In this document: positions 33,984 through 43,212 of the stretch, piece by piece
Layout of the letters: the number at the start of each line of letters is the position of its first letter
How positions within the stretch are numbered: position 1 is the stretch's first letter
DNA from: Actinocrispum wychmicini
GTDB lineage: Bacteria > Actinomycetota > Actinomycetes > Mycobacteriales > Pseudonocardiaceae
Assembly (NCBI RefSeq): GCF_004345645.1
Contig: NZ_SLWS01000004.1
Coordinates: 434,001 to 498,000, forward strand
Reading direction: 5' to 3'
Length of the DNA: 64,000 bases
The notes under the pieces: model-generated
The model's input: the letters and a program-made list of their open reading frames with translations, nothing else
Databases searched by the model: none
What the model was told of the DNA's origin: nothing
Program-made: the position numbers and the translations under genes

Positions 33984-36900
33984 GTGGAGATTCGGTTGCT
34001 GGGCAACGTGGAGATCCACGGCGAGAACGGTGTGCTGCGGCCACGGCGGTCCGCCGAGCGGTGCGTGCTCGCCATTCTCGCGCTCAACGCTAGGTCGCCG
34101 GTCACGGTCTCGGCCCTGGTGGACCACCTGTGGTCCGGGTCCGAGCAGTCCGACAAGTCCATCGACACCGTCGGCAGCTACCTGCGCCGCGTCCGGGCGG
34201 CCATCAAACAGGCGGGTGGCCAGGCCGGCTGGCTGCGCTACGACCGGACGACCCGTTCGTGGACGCTGGACATCGACCCGGCGTGGGTGGACTACCACCA
34301 GTTCGCCGCCGAGGCCGCGATCGCCCGGCGGGACGACGATCCGGCGGCGTGGCGGGCGGCGCTGGCGCGGTGGCGGGGACCGGCGTTGGCGGATGTCAGC
34401 GGTCATTGGGCCGACCACCGCCGGCACATCCTCGAATCCGAACGCCTTGCCACGTACGAGGATCTGCTCCGTCATGAACTGGCCGCCGGACAGCACGCCC
34501 AGGTCGTCCGCACGGTGACGGATCTGGTCGAGAACAGCACGCCGACCGACGGACTGCTGTTGCTTGGCGCCCAAGGTCTGGCTGGGAGTGGCCGGCACAC
34601 GGCGATCCGTGGCTGGGTCACGCGGGTGACCCAGCGGATGCGGGCGACTGTCGACGTTGTCCCGTCGGCCGAGGTGCTCGACGAGATCGACCGGTTGACG
34701 ACCCTGCCGATCCACCGGACACCGGTGCCGACGGCGATGTTCAGCATGCGAACGGACATCACGACGTTTACCGGGCGGACAGACGAGCTGCACAGCCTGG
34801 TGGCCGCGGCACTGGACGGCTTGGACAGCGAGGTGCGGGCGATCGCGATCCATGCCGTGGACGGCATGGCGGGCGTCGGCAAGACCGTGTTCAGCGTTCA
34901 TGCCGCACACCACCTCGCCGACCGGTTTCCCGACGGCCGGCTGTTCGTGGAGTTGCACGGCCACACGCCGGGCCGGACACCGGTCGCCGCGGTGGAGGCA
35001 CTGGACTCGCTGTTACGGGCCGCCGGCGTCGACCCGACGATGATCCCGCCCAAGCTGGAGGATCGGGCCAGGCTGTGGCGGGACCGGACGGCGGGCCGGA
35101 AGATCCTCGTGGTCCTGGACGACGCCGCCGACCACGACCAGGTCCGGCCGCTGCTGCCGGGCCCGGCGGGCAGCCTGGTCCTGGTCACCAGCCGGCACCG
35201 CCTGCCCGCCCTGGACGGCGTGTCGACACTGACACTGGACGTGCTGCAGCCGGCGCAGGCGGTGAACCTGCTGGAACGACTGGCCGGCGACCGGCACGAC
35301 GAGCACGCTGTGGCGGAGATCGTCGCGCGGTGCGGGTGTCTTCCGCTCGCGATCTCCCTGGCCGGCGCCCAACTCCGCGCCCATCCGCGGTGGACCGCGC
35401 GGTACCTGGCCGACCTGCTCGCCGGCGAACACGAACGGCTTGAGCACCTCGCGGCCGGCGACCGATCGGTGAGCGCCGCGTTCACGATGTCGTTGCGCCA
35501 CTTGCCCGTCGCCCAGCAGCGCCTGTTCCGGTTGCTGGGCGTCCATCCCGGGCCGGAGATCGACGCCCATGCCGCCGCTGCCCTCGCCGAAGCCCCTGTG
35601 CGAGAAGTACAACGGCTGCTGGAAGCGTTGTACACGTACCACCTGATCCAGGAAACCGCCCCCGGCCGATACCAACTACACGACCTGGTCCGCAGTTACG
35701 CGACCACGCTGGCCACCGAGCTTGACCCTGACGACCGCCGGCAGGCCCTGCACCGGGTGCTGACCTATTACCGAGCCATGGCCCAAACCGCCAACACATA
35801 CCTGCCCACGTATCACACTGCCACGAGCCCCCAGGTCACCATCGCCCCGGCGGACATGCCGCCGATGGCCGACAGTGCCGACGCACAGGCGTGGTTCACC
35901 GCCGAACTGCCCACCTTGACCGCCTGCGTCCAGCACGCCGCGGCAGCCAAGGATCACGTCATTCACCTGGCCGCGTCGCTGCAACCTTTCCTGCGCCTCA
36001 ACGACTACACCGGACAAGCCCGGCACATCCACCAGACCGCCCTCGCCGCGGCGGTCCATCTCGGCGACCGGCAGGGGCAGGCCAACACTCTCATCAACCT
36101 CGGCCGTCTGCAGTACCAACAGAGCGAATACGACGCCGCGGCCGACACCCATTCTCGTGCCCTGCGGCTGTACACCGAACTGAACGACCAACTGGGGCAG
36201 GCGAACGCCCTCGACAACCTCGGCGACGTGCAACGCCTGCAAGGCCGGTACGACGCCGCGGTCCACAGCCACGCCCAGGCTTTGAAGCTGTACGTCGAGC
36301 TGAACGACCGACTGGGGCAGGCGAACGCCCTCGACAACCTCGGCGACGTCCGACGCCAGCAAGGCGAATACGACGCCGCGGTCCACAACCACGCCCTCGC
36401 CTTGAAGCTGTACGTCACCTTGGGTGACCGGAGAGGTCAGGCCACCGCCCTCACCAACCTCGGTGCCGTCGGGTATCCACGGGGCGAGTACGAGCAAGCT
36501 GCCGACAACTACACCCACGCTCTGGAGTTGTACGCCGCACTGGGTGATCGCCGCGGCCAGGTCAACGCCCTGATGGGCCTCGGCGGCGTGCGTTTCCTCC
36601 GCGGTGAGTACGAGCAGGCTGCCGGCAAGTTCACCCGCGCCCTGGAGTTGTGCACGGCGTCGGGCGACCGAAGAGGGCAGGCCAACGCCCTGATCGGTCT
36701 TGGCAGCGTTCGGCGCCAGCGCGGTGAGTACGACGCGGCGGACCTCGATCTGACCCATGCCCTGCGGTTGTGCGACGCGTTGGGGTATCGATGGGGGCAG
36801 GCCACCGCACTGACGCACCTCGGCACCGTGCGGCGTCAACGAGGCAGGTACGCGGCCGCGGCTGAGAACTTCGCCCGTGCGCTTGAGCTGTACGCCGGAC

Positions 36901-37247
36901 TCGGCGACCCCGACGGCACCGCCGAGACCCTCAACAACCTGGGCGACCTGACCCTGGACCACCCCGCCGCGGGCGATCCGGCCGTCTACTTTGGACAGGC
37001 CGGCGCGGTCGCCCGCGACATCGGCGCCACCAAACAGGAAGCCCGCGCCCTGGCCGGGCAGGCGCGAAGCTTGTTGCGTACCAACGACACCGGCCAGGCT
37101 GTCGTCCTGTTCGGTCAGGCGCAGGCGCTCTACGAGTCGCTGGGTGTGCCCGAGGCCGCGCAGATCCGAATCGCGTTGGCCAGGCTCCGGTCACCGCTTG
37201 ACAGTCTTCACGGCGAACTGGGAGTCTGCCCAGGCGACGCCGGGTAG
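33984..37247 (+). CDS. AfsR/SARP family regulator with NB-ARC and seven TPR units
   Basis: A 1087-residue SARP regulator. It has an OmpR-like winged helix (EIRLLGNVEIHGENG, residues 1-90), a BTAD to about 245, NB-ARC with Walker A GMAGVGKT and Walker B ILVVLDDAAD, then TPRs. Seven consecutive units are exactly 40 residues each, starting DRxGQAxALxxLGxVxxxxGxYxxA. The GTG at 33984 is chosen because the conserved domain starts there, though no good ribosome site is seen. It is the right-hand flank of the biosynthetic locus and may regulate it or the divergent secreted protein. Confidence 0.93.
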   Translation: MEIRLLGNVEIHGENGVLRPRRSAERCVLAILALNARSPVTVSALVDHLWSGSEQSDKSIDTVGSYLRRVRAAIKQAGGQAGWLRYDRTTRSWTLDIDPAWVDYHQFAAEAAIARRDDDPAAWRAALARWRGPALADVSGHWADHRRHILESERLATYEDLLRHELAAGQHAQVVRTVTDLVENSTPTDGLLLLGAQGLAGSGRHTAIRGWVTRVTQRMRATVDVVPSAEVLDEIDRLTTLPIHRTPVPTAMFSMRTDITTFTGRTDELHSLVAAALDGLDSEVRAIAIHAVDGMAGVGKTVFSVHAAHHLADRFPDGRLFVELHGHTPGRTPVAAVEALDSLLRAAGVDPTMIPPKLEDRARLWRDRTAGRKILVVLDDAADHDQVRPLLPGPAGSLVLVTSRHRLPALDGVSTLTLDVLQPAQAVNLLERLAGDRHDEHAVAEIVARCGCLPLAISLAGAQLRAHPRWTARYLADLLAGEHERLEHLAAGDRSVSAAFTMSLRHLPVAQQRLFRLLGVHPGPEIDAHAAAALAEAPVREVQRLLEALYTYHLIQETAPGRYQLHDLVRSYATTLATELDPDDRRQALHRVLTYYRAMAQTANTYLPTYHTATSPQVTIAPADMPPMADSADAQAWFTAELPTLTACVQHAAAAKDHVIHLAASLQPFLRLNDYTGQARHIHQTALAAAVHLGDRQGQANTLINLGRLQYQQSEYDAAADTHSRALRLYTELNDQLGQANALDNLGDVQRLQGRYDAAVHSHAQALKLYVELNDRLGQANALDNLGDVRRQQGEYDAAVHNHALALKLYVTLGDRRGQATALTNLGAVGYPRGEYEQAADNYTHALELYAALGDRRGQVNALMGLGGVRFLRGEYEQAAGKFTRALELCTASGDRRGQANALIGLGSVRRQRGEYDAADLDLTHALRLCDALGYRWGQATALTHLGTVRRQRGRYAAAAENFARALELYAGLGDPDGTAETLNNLGDLTLDHPAAGDPAVYFGQAGAVARDIGATKQEARALAGQARSLLRTNDTGQAVVLFGQAQALYESLGVPEAAQIRIALARLRSPLDSLHGELGVCPGDAG
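36066..36905 (+). repeat. Seven in-frame 120-bp TPR repeats
   Basis: Seven units of exactly 120 bases within the SARP gene, each encoding a 40-residue TPR. Neighbouring units are closely similar, notably 2 and 3, which share the segment GQANALDNLGDV. The even length and similarity suggest expansion by recent duplication. Confidence 0.85.
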
Positions 37248-37299
37248 GTCGGTGAGCGCGGCCGTCGGTCCACAGGAGACAGTCGGGCTCAGGACACGA

Positions 37300-38073
37300 T
37301 CAGCGTGCGTCCCAGCGGAAACAGCGGATGCCCAGGATGCTGAAAACCAGGATGTAGCCGAGGCAGGCCAGCATGGCGTGGGTGTCGGCGGTGGTCCAGC
37401 CCGTGTGGACGAGGGTGGCGTGGAACAGCTCCTCGGTCGATCCCATCGGGGACCACCGCGCGACGGTCTCGAACGTGGTGCCCGCACCGCCGGTCAGGCC
37501 GAGCCCACCGACGAGATAGAGGGCCACGAGCACGACGCGGCCGACCGCGTTGATCAGTGTGGCGGAGGTGAGCAGCCCGGCCATCGCCTGCCCGATGCTG
37601 AGGAAGACCGCGCCCGCGATGATCGCGGCGGGGATCAGTAGCAGGTACGGCACGACGCCGAGCGGGAGCCCGTACGCGATCGCACCGAGGGTCGCCACGA
37701 TCACCGCGACCACGATGTACACCACCAGGTGTAGGACGAGTCGGCTGGCCATGATCGTCCAGTTCGGGGCGGGCGTGACGCGCAGGCGTTGGAACACGCC
37801 GCTCTCCCGGTCCCGGGCGATGATCAGCGGGTAGCCCATGACGCCGGCGGCGAGCGGCCCGGCGGTGATGGCGATGCCCACCAGGGTCGCCGCGAAATCC
37901 ACGTCCGGGGGCTTTCCGTGGCGTTGCAACCAGGAGGCGCCGAGCACGACCAGCGGCAGGCCGAGGCTGAGCATCTGCTGCCGCCAGCTGCGGCGCAGCA
38001 CGGCGATGTCGGCTCGCAGCAGTGACCCGAGAACCAGGCCCAGTGGTGGTCGGACGGACGCGGTGCTAGTCAC
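37300..38073 (-). CDS. ABC-2 type transporter permease
   Basis: A 257-residue ABC2_membrane protein with six predicted helices and the family's segment MGYPLIIARDRESGVFQRLRVTPAPNWTIMASRL, which couples the membrane part to the ATPase. The GTG at 38073 overlaps the stop of the ATPase gene by eight bases. Such pairs export drugs, peptides or lipids; the two-component system on the other side of the divergent promoter suggests a stress- or antibiotic-induced exporter. Confidence 0.9.
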   Translation of the reverse strand: MTSTASVRPPLGLVLGSLLRADIAVLRRSWRQQMLSLGLPLVVLGASWLQRHGKPPDVDFAATLVGIAITAGPLAAGVMGYPLIIARDRESGVFQRLRVTPAPNWTIMASRLVLHLVVYIVVAVIVATLGAIAYGLPLGVVPYLLLIPAAIIAGAVFLSIGQAMAGLLTSATLINAVGRVVLVALYLVGGLGLTGGAGTTFETVARWSPMGSTEELFHATLVHTGWTTADTHAMLACLGYILVFSILGIRCFRWDAR

Positions 38074-38857
38074 GGGTCTGTGCTCCTGTCAGTGCGATGA
38101 ACACGTCGTCGAGGGTGACCTCGCCGTGGGCGAGGTCCCGGACACGGCGGTCGTCGCGGTGGGCGGCGATCAGGTCGGCGGGTGTGCCGGTGGCGAGGAC
38201 GCGGCCGTGGTCGATGATCACGATCCGGTCGCAGACCGCCTGGACCTCCTCCATCGAGTGCGTGGTGAGGACGATGCCGCTGCCGTCGGCGCGGAACTGG
38301 TCGACGCGCTGCCAGAGCTGCCTGCGGGACTGGGGATCCAGGCCGGCGGTCGGCTCGTCCAGCAGGAGCAGGCTGGGCTGGTGGATCACGGCGATGAACA
38401 GGGACAGTCGTTGCTGCTGCCCGCCGGAGAGCTTCTTGAATGGCTTGCCCAGCTCACCGGCCAGCCCGATGTCGCGCATCCGGTCGGTGATCTGGCCGTG
38501 GGACAGCCGCACACCGTAGAGGCCCGCGTACAGCCGGACGATCTGCTCGATCGACAGCTCCGCCTGGAAGCTGGACGCCTGCAGGTGCACGCCCAGCCGT
38601 GCGTTCGCCTCGATCGGCTGGCGGGCCACGTCGGCACCGTCGACGGTGATGGTGCCGTGGGCGGGGGTGATCAGTCCCTCGATCGCGCTGAGGGTGCTGG
38701 TCTTGCCGGCTCCGTTCGGCCCGAGCAGTCCGACGACCTCGCCGCGCTCGACGTGGAAGCCGACCTGGTCCACGGCGATGTGGGAGCCGTAGCGCACGGT
38801 CAGCTCACGCACCTCCAGGACGTGACGTGACGCGGCGGGTGGTGCTGGTGTGAACAA
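38066..38857 (-). CDS. ABC transporter ATP-binding protein
   Basis: A 263-residue ATPase: Walker A GPNGAGKT, Q-loop HLQASSFQAEL, signature LSGGQQQR, Walker B LLLLDEPTAGLD and the H-loop in TTHSMEE. The DrrA-like C-terminus (DDVFIALTG) matches antibiotic-export ATPases. The start is probably TTG at 38857, with AAAGAG six bases upstream, but this is weak. It forms one operon with the permease. Confidence 0.92.
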   Translation of the reverse strand: MFTPAPPAASRHVLEVRELTVRYGSHIAVDQVGFHVERGEVVGLLGPNGAGKTSTLSAIEGLITPAHGTITVDGADVARQPIEANARLGVHLQASSFQAELSIEQIVRLYAGLYGVRLSHGQITDRMRDIGLAGELGKPFKKLSGGQQQRLSLFIAVIHQPSLLLLDEPTAGLDPQSRRQLWQRVDQFRADGSGIVLTTHSMEEVQAVCDRIVIIDHGRVLATGTPADLIAAHRDDRRVRDLAHGEVTLDDVFIALTGAQTRD

Positions 38858-38939
38858 TGGCTGCTCTTTCGTGTCCGCGCGGTGCCCGTCGCGCCGCGTG
38901 CGCGTCGACGCTAGGGAGACCGTCGGATCACCGGTACAT

Positions 38940-38972
38940 GGCTGGACCCATCGCCGGGTGGGGCTGGACCCA
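38940..38972. promoter_or_regulatory. 22-bp-spaced direct repeats between the ABC and two-component genes
   Basis: The 11-mer GGCTGGACCCA occurs at 38940-38950 and 38962-38972, 22 bases apart, exactly two helical turns. It lies between the divergent ABC operon and the histidine kinase, so it is a natural candidate site for the NarL-type regulator encoded there. Confidence 0.55.
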
Positions 38973-39025
38973 CTCCTGACCGCACGCGCGGACTGGCAGG
39001 CCGTGCGGTGGGAAGCTGGTCGTTG

Positions 39026-40315
39026 ATGACAGCACAGTGGGTGTCCCGCACCGTCCGATGGCCCGCCCGTGTGGGCCTCGGACTGGCGCGCTCAGTGATC
39101 CTGCTGGTGGTCAGCGTCCTGTACCCGACGGCATGGGTGCTGGCGGCCGGGCTGGTCTGGCTCGAAGCCACCACTGTCGCCCGTGGGCGGTGGGACACCG
39201 TGGCAGTACTCGCCCTGTTCACCGGCGCGATCGGCGTCGTCGTACCGTCCGGCCCGATCTGCGGCCTGCTGCGGTTGCTGGTACGCCGGTGGACCGGCAC
39301 CGCCCTGGCGCACGGGTACCGGCCGATCACGTCGATCGTGCGGCTGTCGACCGGATACTGGTGGAACGGCTACCGATACAAGCGCTTCCGCGGCGTGTCG
39401 CGCGTGAACCGGTGGGTGCACCGGCAGGTGCGCGACCCCGCCGCGTGGCACGACCGCCGAGCGCTGCTGGCGGCCCCGTTCGGGGTCGGGGTGGTCGCCG
39501 CCCTTCCGGTGGCGGGCGTCGCCGCCGGCATCTGGGCGCTGACCCAGACGGAAATCCGTCTGGTCGGGCTGCTGTCCCTCGTGGCGGGAATAGGGACAGC
39601 GCCGTACGTGTGGCACATCGCGGTGTTGGTCCTCATCGGGCTGCTGCGACCCTCGCCCACGGCCGTGCTGTCTCAGCGAGTGGCGCAGCTGACCGAGCAG
39701 CGCGCCGACGCGACCGCCGCGCAGGCCGCGGAGATCCGCCGGATCGAACGCGACCTGCACGACGGCGCGCAGGCCCGCCTCGTCGCCCTCGGCCTGGCCC
39801 TGACGACGGCGGAGCGGGCCGTCGACCGTGATCCCGAACAGGCCAAGGCGTTGCTGCGCGAGGCGAAGGCCACGACCAGCGCGGCCCTGCGCGAGCTGCG
39901 CGAACTGGTGCGTGGGATCACTCCGCCGGTACTGAGCGAACGGGGGCTGACCGACGCGCTGCGCGCCCTCGCCTTGGACACCCCACTGCCGGTGTCGGTC
40001 GAGGCCGAACCCGGCTTCGACACACGGTTGGACGCGCCGATCGAATCGGCCCTCTACTTCGGCACCGCCGAACTGCTGACCAACGCCGTCAAACACGCGC
40101 ACGCCAGCAGCGTGACCATCCGTCTGTGCCGCCAGCGCGACACTGTCGTGGTCGAGGTCGCCGACAACGGACGCGGTGACGCGACGTCGTCGGCCACCGG
40201 TGGTCTCGCCGGCCTGCGCCGCAGGCTCGCCGTGTTCGACGGGAAACTGTCGCTGGACAGCCCGGCCGGTGGCCCCACCCGCGCCCGGATGGTGGTGCCG
40301 TGGACATCGTCGTAG
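39026..40315 (+). CDS. NarL-type sensor histidine kinase
   Basis: A 429-residue HisKA_3 kinase. There are two N-terminal helices (about 20-50 and 58-85) and two more around 145-205. The phosphoacceptor His is near residue 245 in RIERDLHDGAQARLVALG. The HATPase domain has the N-box LLTNAVKHAHA and the G-box DNGRG. The ATG at 39026 is preferred; GGGAAG lies ten bases upstream. It overlaps its response regulator by 16 bases. It probably senses a membrane-perturbing compound and controls the divergent ABC exporter. Confidence 0.9.
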   Translation: MTAQWVSRTVRWPARVGLGLARSVILLVVSVLYPTAWVLAAGLVWLEATTVARGRWDTVAVLALFTGAIGVVVPSGPICGLLRLLVRRWTGTALAHGYRPITSIVRLSTGYWWNGYRYKRFRGVSRVNRWVHRQVRDPAAWHDRRALLAAPFGVGVVAALPVAGVAAGIWALTQTEIRLVGLLSLVAGIGTAPYVWHIAVLVLIGLLRPSPTAVLSQRVAQLTEQRADATAAQAAEIRRIERDLHDGAQARLVALGLALTTAERAVDRDPEQAKALLREAKATTSAALRELRELVRGITPPVLSERGLTDALRALALDTPLPVSVEAEPGFDTRLDAPIESALYFGTAELLTNAVKHAHASSVTIRLCRQRDTVVVEVADNGRGDATSSATGGLAGLRRRLAVFDGKLSLDSPAGGPTRARMVVPWTSS

Positions 40316-40953
40316 CCGAAGACCTCTACCTGCTGCGCGACGGCATCGTCCGGCTGCTCGAATCGTTCGGGCACCGCGTCGTCGCGACCGCGACCACCGG
40401 CCCGGAGACGTTCGACGTGCTCGTCACCCGCCGCCCGGACGTCGCGATCGTCGACGTCCGGATGCCGCCCACCCAGAAAGACGAGGGCCTGCGCGCGGCC
40501 CTGGAAGCGCGCCGCGTCGTCCCCGGTCTGCCTGTGCTGATCCTGTCCCAACACGTCGAACAGCTCTACGCCCGCGAACTGCTGGCCGACCGGGCCGGCG
40601 GCGTCGGGTATCTGCTCAAGGAGAGCGTCTTCGACGCCGACCAGTTCCTCGACGCCCTGGACCGCGTCGCCAGCGGTGGCACCGCGATGGATCCCGCGGT
40701 CATCGCGCGGCTGCTCACCGCGACACCACCGGCCGCCCGGCTCGGCGAGCTCACCGAACGCGAACGCGACATCCTGGCCCTGATGGCCGAAGGCCTGTCC
40801 AACGCGGCCATCGGCAAACGACTGTTCCTGAGTGAAGGCACGATCAGCAAATACACCACCTCCACCTTCGCCAAACTCGGCATCACCGACGACATCGACA
40901 GCAATCGCCGCGTACTCGCCGTCCTCACCTACCTCAACGCACCCTGGGGGTAG
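40300..40953 (+). CDS. NarL/LuxR-type response regulator
   Basis: A 217-residue response regulator: receiver domain with phospho-Asp D52 in AIVDVRMPP and Lys in LLKES, and a C-terminal LuxR HTH (LTERERDILALMAEGLSNAAIGKRLFLSEGTI). The start is GTG at 40300 within the kinase gene, so the pair is translationally coupled. It is the likely regulator of the ABC exporter on the other side of the kinase promoter. Confidence 0.93.
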   Translation: MDIVVAEDLYLLRDGIVRLLESFGHRVVATATTGPETFDVLVTRRPDVAIVDVRMPPTQKDEGLRAALEARRVVPGLPVLILSQHVEQLYARELLADRAGGVGYLLKESVFDADQFLDALDRVASGGTAMDPAVIARLLTATPPAARLGELTERERDILALMAEGLSNAAIGKRLFLSEGTISKYTTSTFAKLGITDDIDSNRRVLAVLTYLNAPWG

Positions 40954-40963
40954 GGCGAAGAAC

Positions 40964-40991
40964 CAACGCCGGCCTGGTCGGGCCGGCGTTG
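40964..40991. terminator. Bidirectional hairpin terminator
   Basis: CAACGCCGGCC (40964-40974) pairs perfectly with GGCCGGCGTTG (40981-40991) around a six-base loop. It lies between the convergent response regulator (stop at 40953) and the Tat-exported protein (stop at 41024). Confidence 0.85.
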
Positions 40992-41023
40992 ACGAACACC
41001 TTGGGCGGAGCCTTCCGGTCAGG

Positions 41024-42715
41024 TCAGCCGGCTCCGGGTGGGTCGGGTGGGGTCGCGGACGCCACTGCCGGGCCGGCGAACTCGACCAGCGGGAACGCAC
41101 GCACGGACCGGGGCGGGACAAGGAAGTTCTGCCTGCGGGTGGTGGTGATGAACCGCTCCAGCCCGTTGTCCTCCGGGTCTACCTTGAACTGGACCTGGAG
41201 GTCCTGGGCCGCCACGTCGGTGCGCAGCCGGCGGAAGAACTCCGATGTGGGCACGAAGATGGCGAACTCGAGTTTCGGCTGGCTGCTGCCGGCGGGCACG
41301 GTGGCGCCGCCGGGGTAGCTCTGGAACGCGGGGACGTCCATGCCGCCCAGGCCGGGCCCGTCCATCCGGATGTGGATGGGGGTGCCGTCGTTGGCTCGGG
41401 AGGAGCGTTGCAGCGCGGCTTCGTGGCCGATCCTGGGCAGTCCGGTGAAGGTCTCGGTCTGCTGGGTGGCTGTCGGATGGGCGGGGTTGTACTTGCCGCC
41501 GGCGTTCCGGGCGGACAGGCTGGCGTCGGTCTTGCCCTGGAACGTGTTGTTGACGTAGGCCGGGCAGCCGCCGTTGGTGTACGGGTCGGTGGGGTTGAAC
41601 GGCGTGGGGAGGCCCTCGGTCGACCGGATCTGGTTGGCCCGGAACATGTACATGATGCGTTCGTCGGCGCCTTCACCGTCGGGGTGCCGGGGGTCCTGGC
41701 CGGGCTTGGAGTAGAACTGGTACAGGTCCAGCAGTACGTGCGAGAAGTGCATCACGGCGCCCAGCCCGAAGTAGTCGTTCGGGGCCGCGTTGGTGAGCCG
41801 GGCCGAGGCGTTGCCGGCGAAGGTGCAGATCTGGGCCGGGCCGCTCGAGTCGACCTGCTGGTCCGCGAAGCCCATCCACATCGGCGAGTTCGGGTTGACC
41901 AGGGGCGCGAACGAGAAGTGGTTGTTCTCGGCGGACGTCCGGGGCATGCCTGGCTGGACGAACTGCACGCGAGTGGTCTGGAACTGCATCAGGCCGTTGA
42001 ACACGGGCGAGCGGACGCTGAAGCCGGCCAGCCGGTTGCTTCCCTTGAGCCACGCGAGGACGTCGTTCAGGTTGGTCGTGGAGTCGCTGCGCATCTGGAA
42101 CACCATGTCGTTGTTCTCGAGCACAACGTTGACGTTGAAGCGTTCCTTGGTGACGTTCTTGGTAGGCGCGCCCGGCCCACCAACCACGCCGCCGATCACG
42201 TCGGTGGGCCCGGCCACCGCGGGGGCGAGTGCGTTCGTCGTGCGGTCGGGGTTCACACCCGACAGTAGTTGCGGCATGAACGAATGGCACAGGGAACCGT
42301 TCAGCCCGCCCGGCAGCCGGTTGAAGTACCGGGTGCTGTAGGCGACGAACACGAAGACCCCGCTGGGGCTGAAGGGATAGAACTGCTCGATCGTGTTCAG
42401 GGCGTCCTTGAGGGTCCGTTGGTCGGTGGTGTTCGGGGTGCGCGTCAGAACAACGGGGACGAAATAGGTGAACACCGGCCCGAACTGGACGGTGACGCTG
42501 CCGGCGCCGTCGTTGATACTGGTCGGGGCCTTGATGAAGTTGCCGATGTCGAACTGAATCGGTGGCAGCGGGGCCACGGTGTCGGCCGACGCCCGGTACG
42601 GGGTGACGGCCGCGGACTCGATCCAGGCCAGTTGGGTGGCGGCCGCGAGCCCGAATCCGGCTCTCAGTGCGTTACGGCGGCTGATCGCATGACTCTTGAA
42701 CTCGTTCAGGGGCAT
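41024..42715 (-). CDS. Tat-exported protein of unknown function
   Basis: A 563-residue protein with a twin-arginine signal (ISRRNALRAGFGLAAATQLAW) near the N-terminus. The mature protein has many aromatic segments, for example FAPLVNPNSPMWMGFADQQV and AVMHFSHVLLDLYQFY, which loosely recall cofactor-binding Tat substrates of the Dyp-peroxidase type. I could not confirm a heme motif. Tat export means it folds in the cytoplasm, perhaps with a cofactor. The ATG at 42715 is chosen because the signal begins there. It stands alone, between a terminator and an A/T-rich promoter region. Confidence 0.75.
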   Translation of the reverse strand: MPLNEFKSHAISRRNALRAGFGLAAATQLAWIESAAVTPYRASADTVAPLPPIQFDIGNFIKAPTSINDGAGSVTVQFGPVFTYFVPVVLTRTPNTTDQRTLKDALNTIEQFYPFSPSGVFVFVAYSTRYFNRLPGGLNGSLCHSFMPQLLSGVNPDRTTNALAPAVAGPTDVIGGVVGGPGAPTKNVTKERFNVNVVLENNDMVFQMRSDSTTNLNDVLAWLKGSNRLAGFSVRSPVFNGLMQFQTTRVQFVQPGMPRTSAENNHFSFAPLVNPNSPMWMGFADQQVDSSGPAQICTFAGNASARLTNAAPNDYFGLGAVMHFSHVLLDLYQFYSKPGQDPRHPDGEGADERIMYMFRANQIRSTEGLPTPFNPTDPYTNGGCPAYVNNTFQGKTDASLSARNAGGKYNPAHPTATQQTETFTGLPRIGHEAALQRSSRANDGTPIHIRMDGPGLGGMDVPAFQSYPGGATVPAGSSQPKLEFAIFVPTSEFFRRLRTDVAAQDLQVQFKVDPEDNGLERFITTTRRQNFLVPPRSVRAFPLVEFAGPAVASATPPDPPGAG

Positions 42716-43212
42716 GGGTTGCCGACCTCTCGAGGGTGGGGAGGCAGACGTGCCTGACCAGGCACGAACGGGGGAGTGACGAACGGTGGTCCGGCGCGCC
42801 CCGCCGAGGTGCTCGTAACTGGGAACGTTAAAACCAACGACAGAATCGGAACAATGACAGAAAACACTCACGAGTACGGGCAGAACCCCGGCACGTCGTA
42901 CCATAATCACCACGACCAGGGTGAATCCGCCGATGGCTCGGTCCTAATGGGAAAGATGGCAACAACTCGCCCGGCAGGCGGTGTCAAAGAAATCCCGGCC
43001 TGTTTCACTGATTGAAACCCAACGCGGTTTTTTCTTCGCGGCGGCACTGCTGTTCCGCTGATACGATAAAGAAAAGTCCGGGGTGGCGGTCGCCGGCAGC
43101 CGGCGAGCGACCCTTGTTGTTCACCTGTGCCGGGTAGGTTTCGCCCGTGGGCCGCGAAGAGGGGGCGCGACACGGCGGTTCGTCGTTGCCCGGCACGAGA
43201 TCGACACGACGC
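42716..43212. other. A/T-richer divergent promoter region
   Basis: About 500 bases between the Tat-substrate gene and the two-helix membrane protein gene. The stretch 42810-43070 is visibly richer in A and T than its surroundings. A 53-codon frame (42854-43015) is open but has no recognisable features or ribosome site. TACGAT near 43065 resembles an actinobacterial -10. No clear repeat was found. Confidence 0.5.

Noticed and set aside
35676..36962. A 428-codon minus-strand frame opposite the TPR repeats
   Set aside because: Its repeated peptide pattern only mirrors the TPR-encoding DNA on the other strand; the SARP gene explains the region.
42854..43015. A 53-codon small gene in the A/T-richer promoter region
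   Set aside because: No ribosome site, no recognisable features, and it lies in probable promoter DNA.
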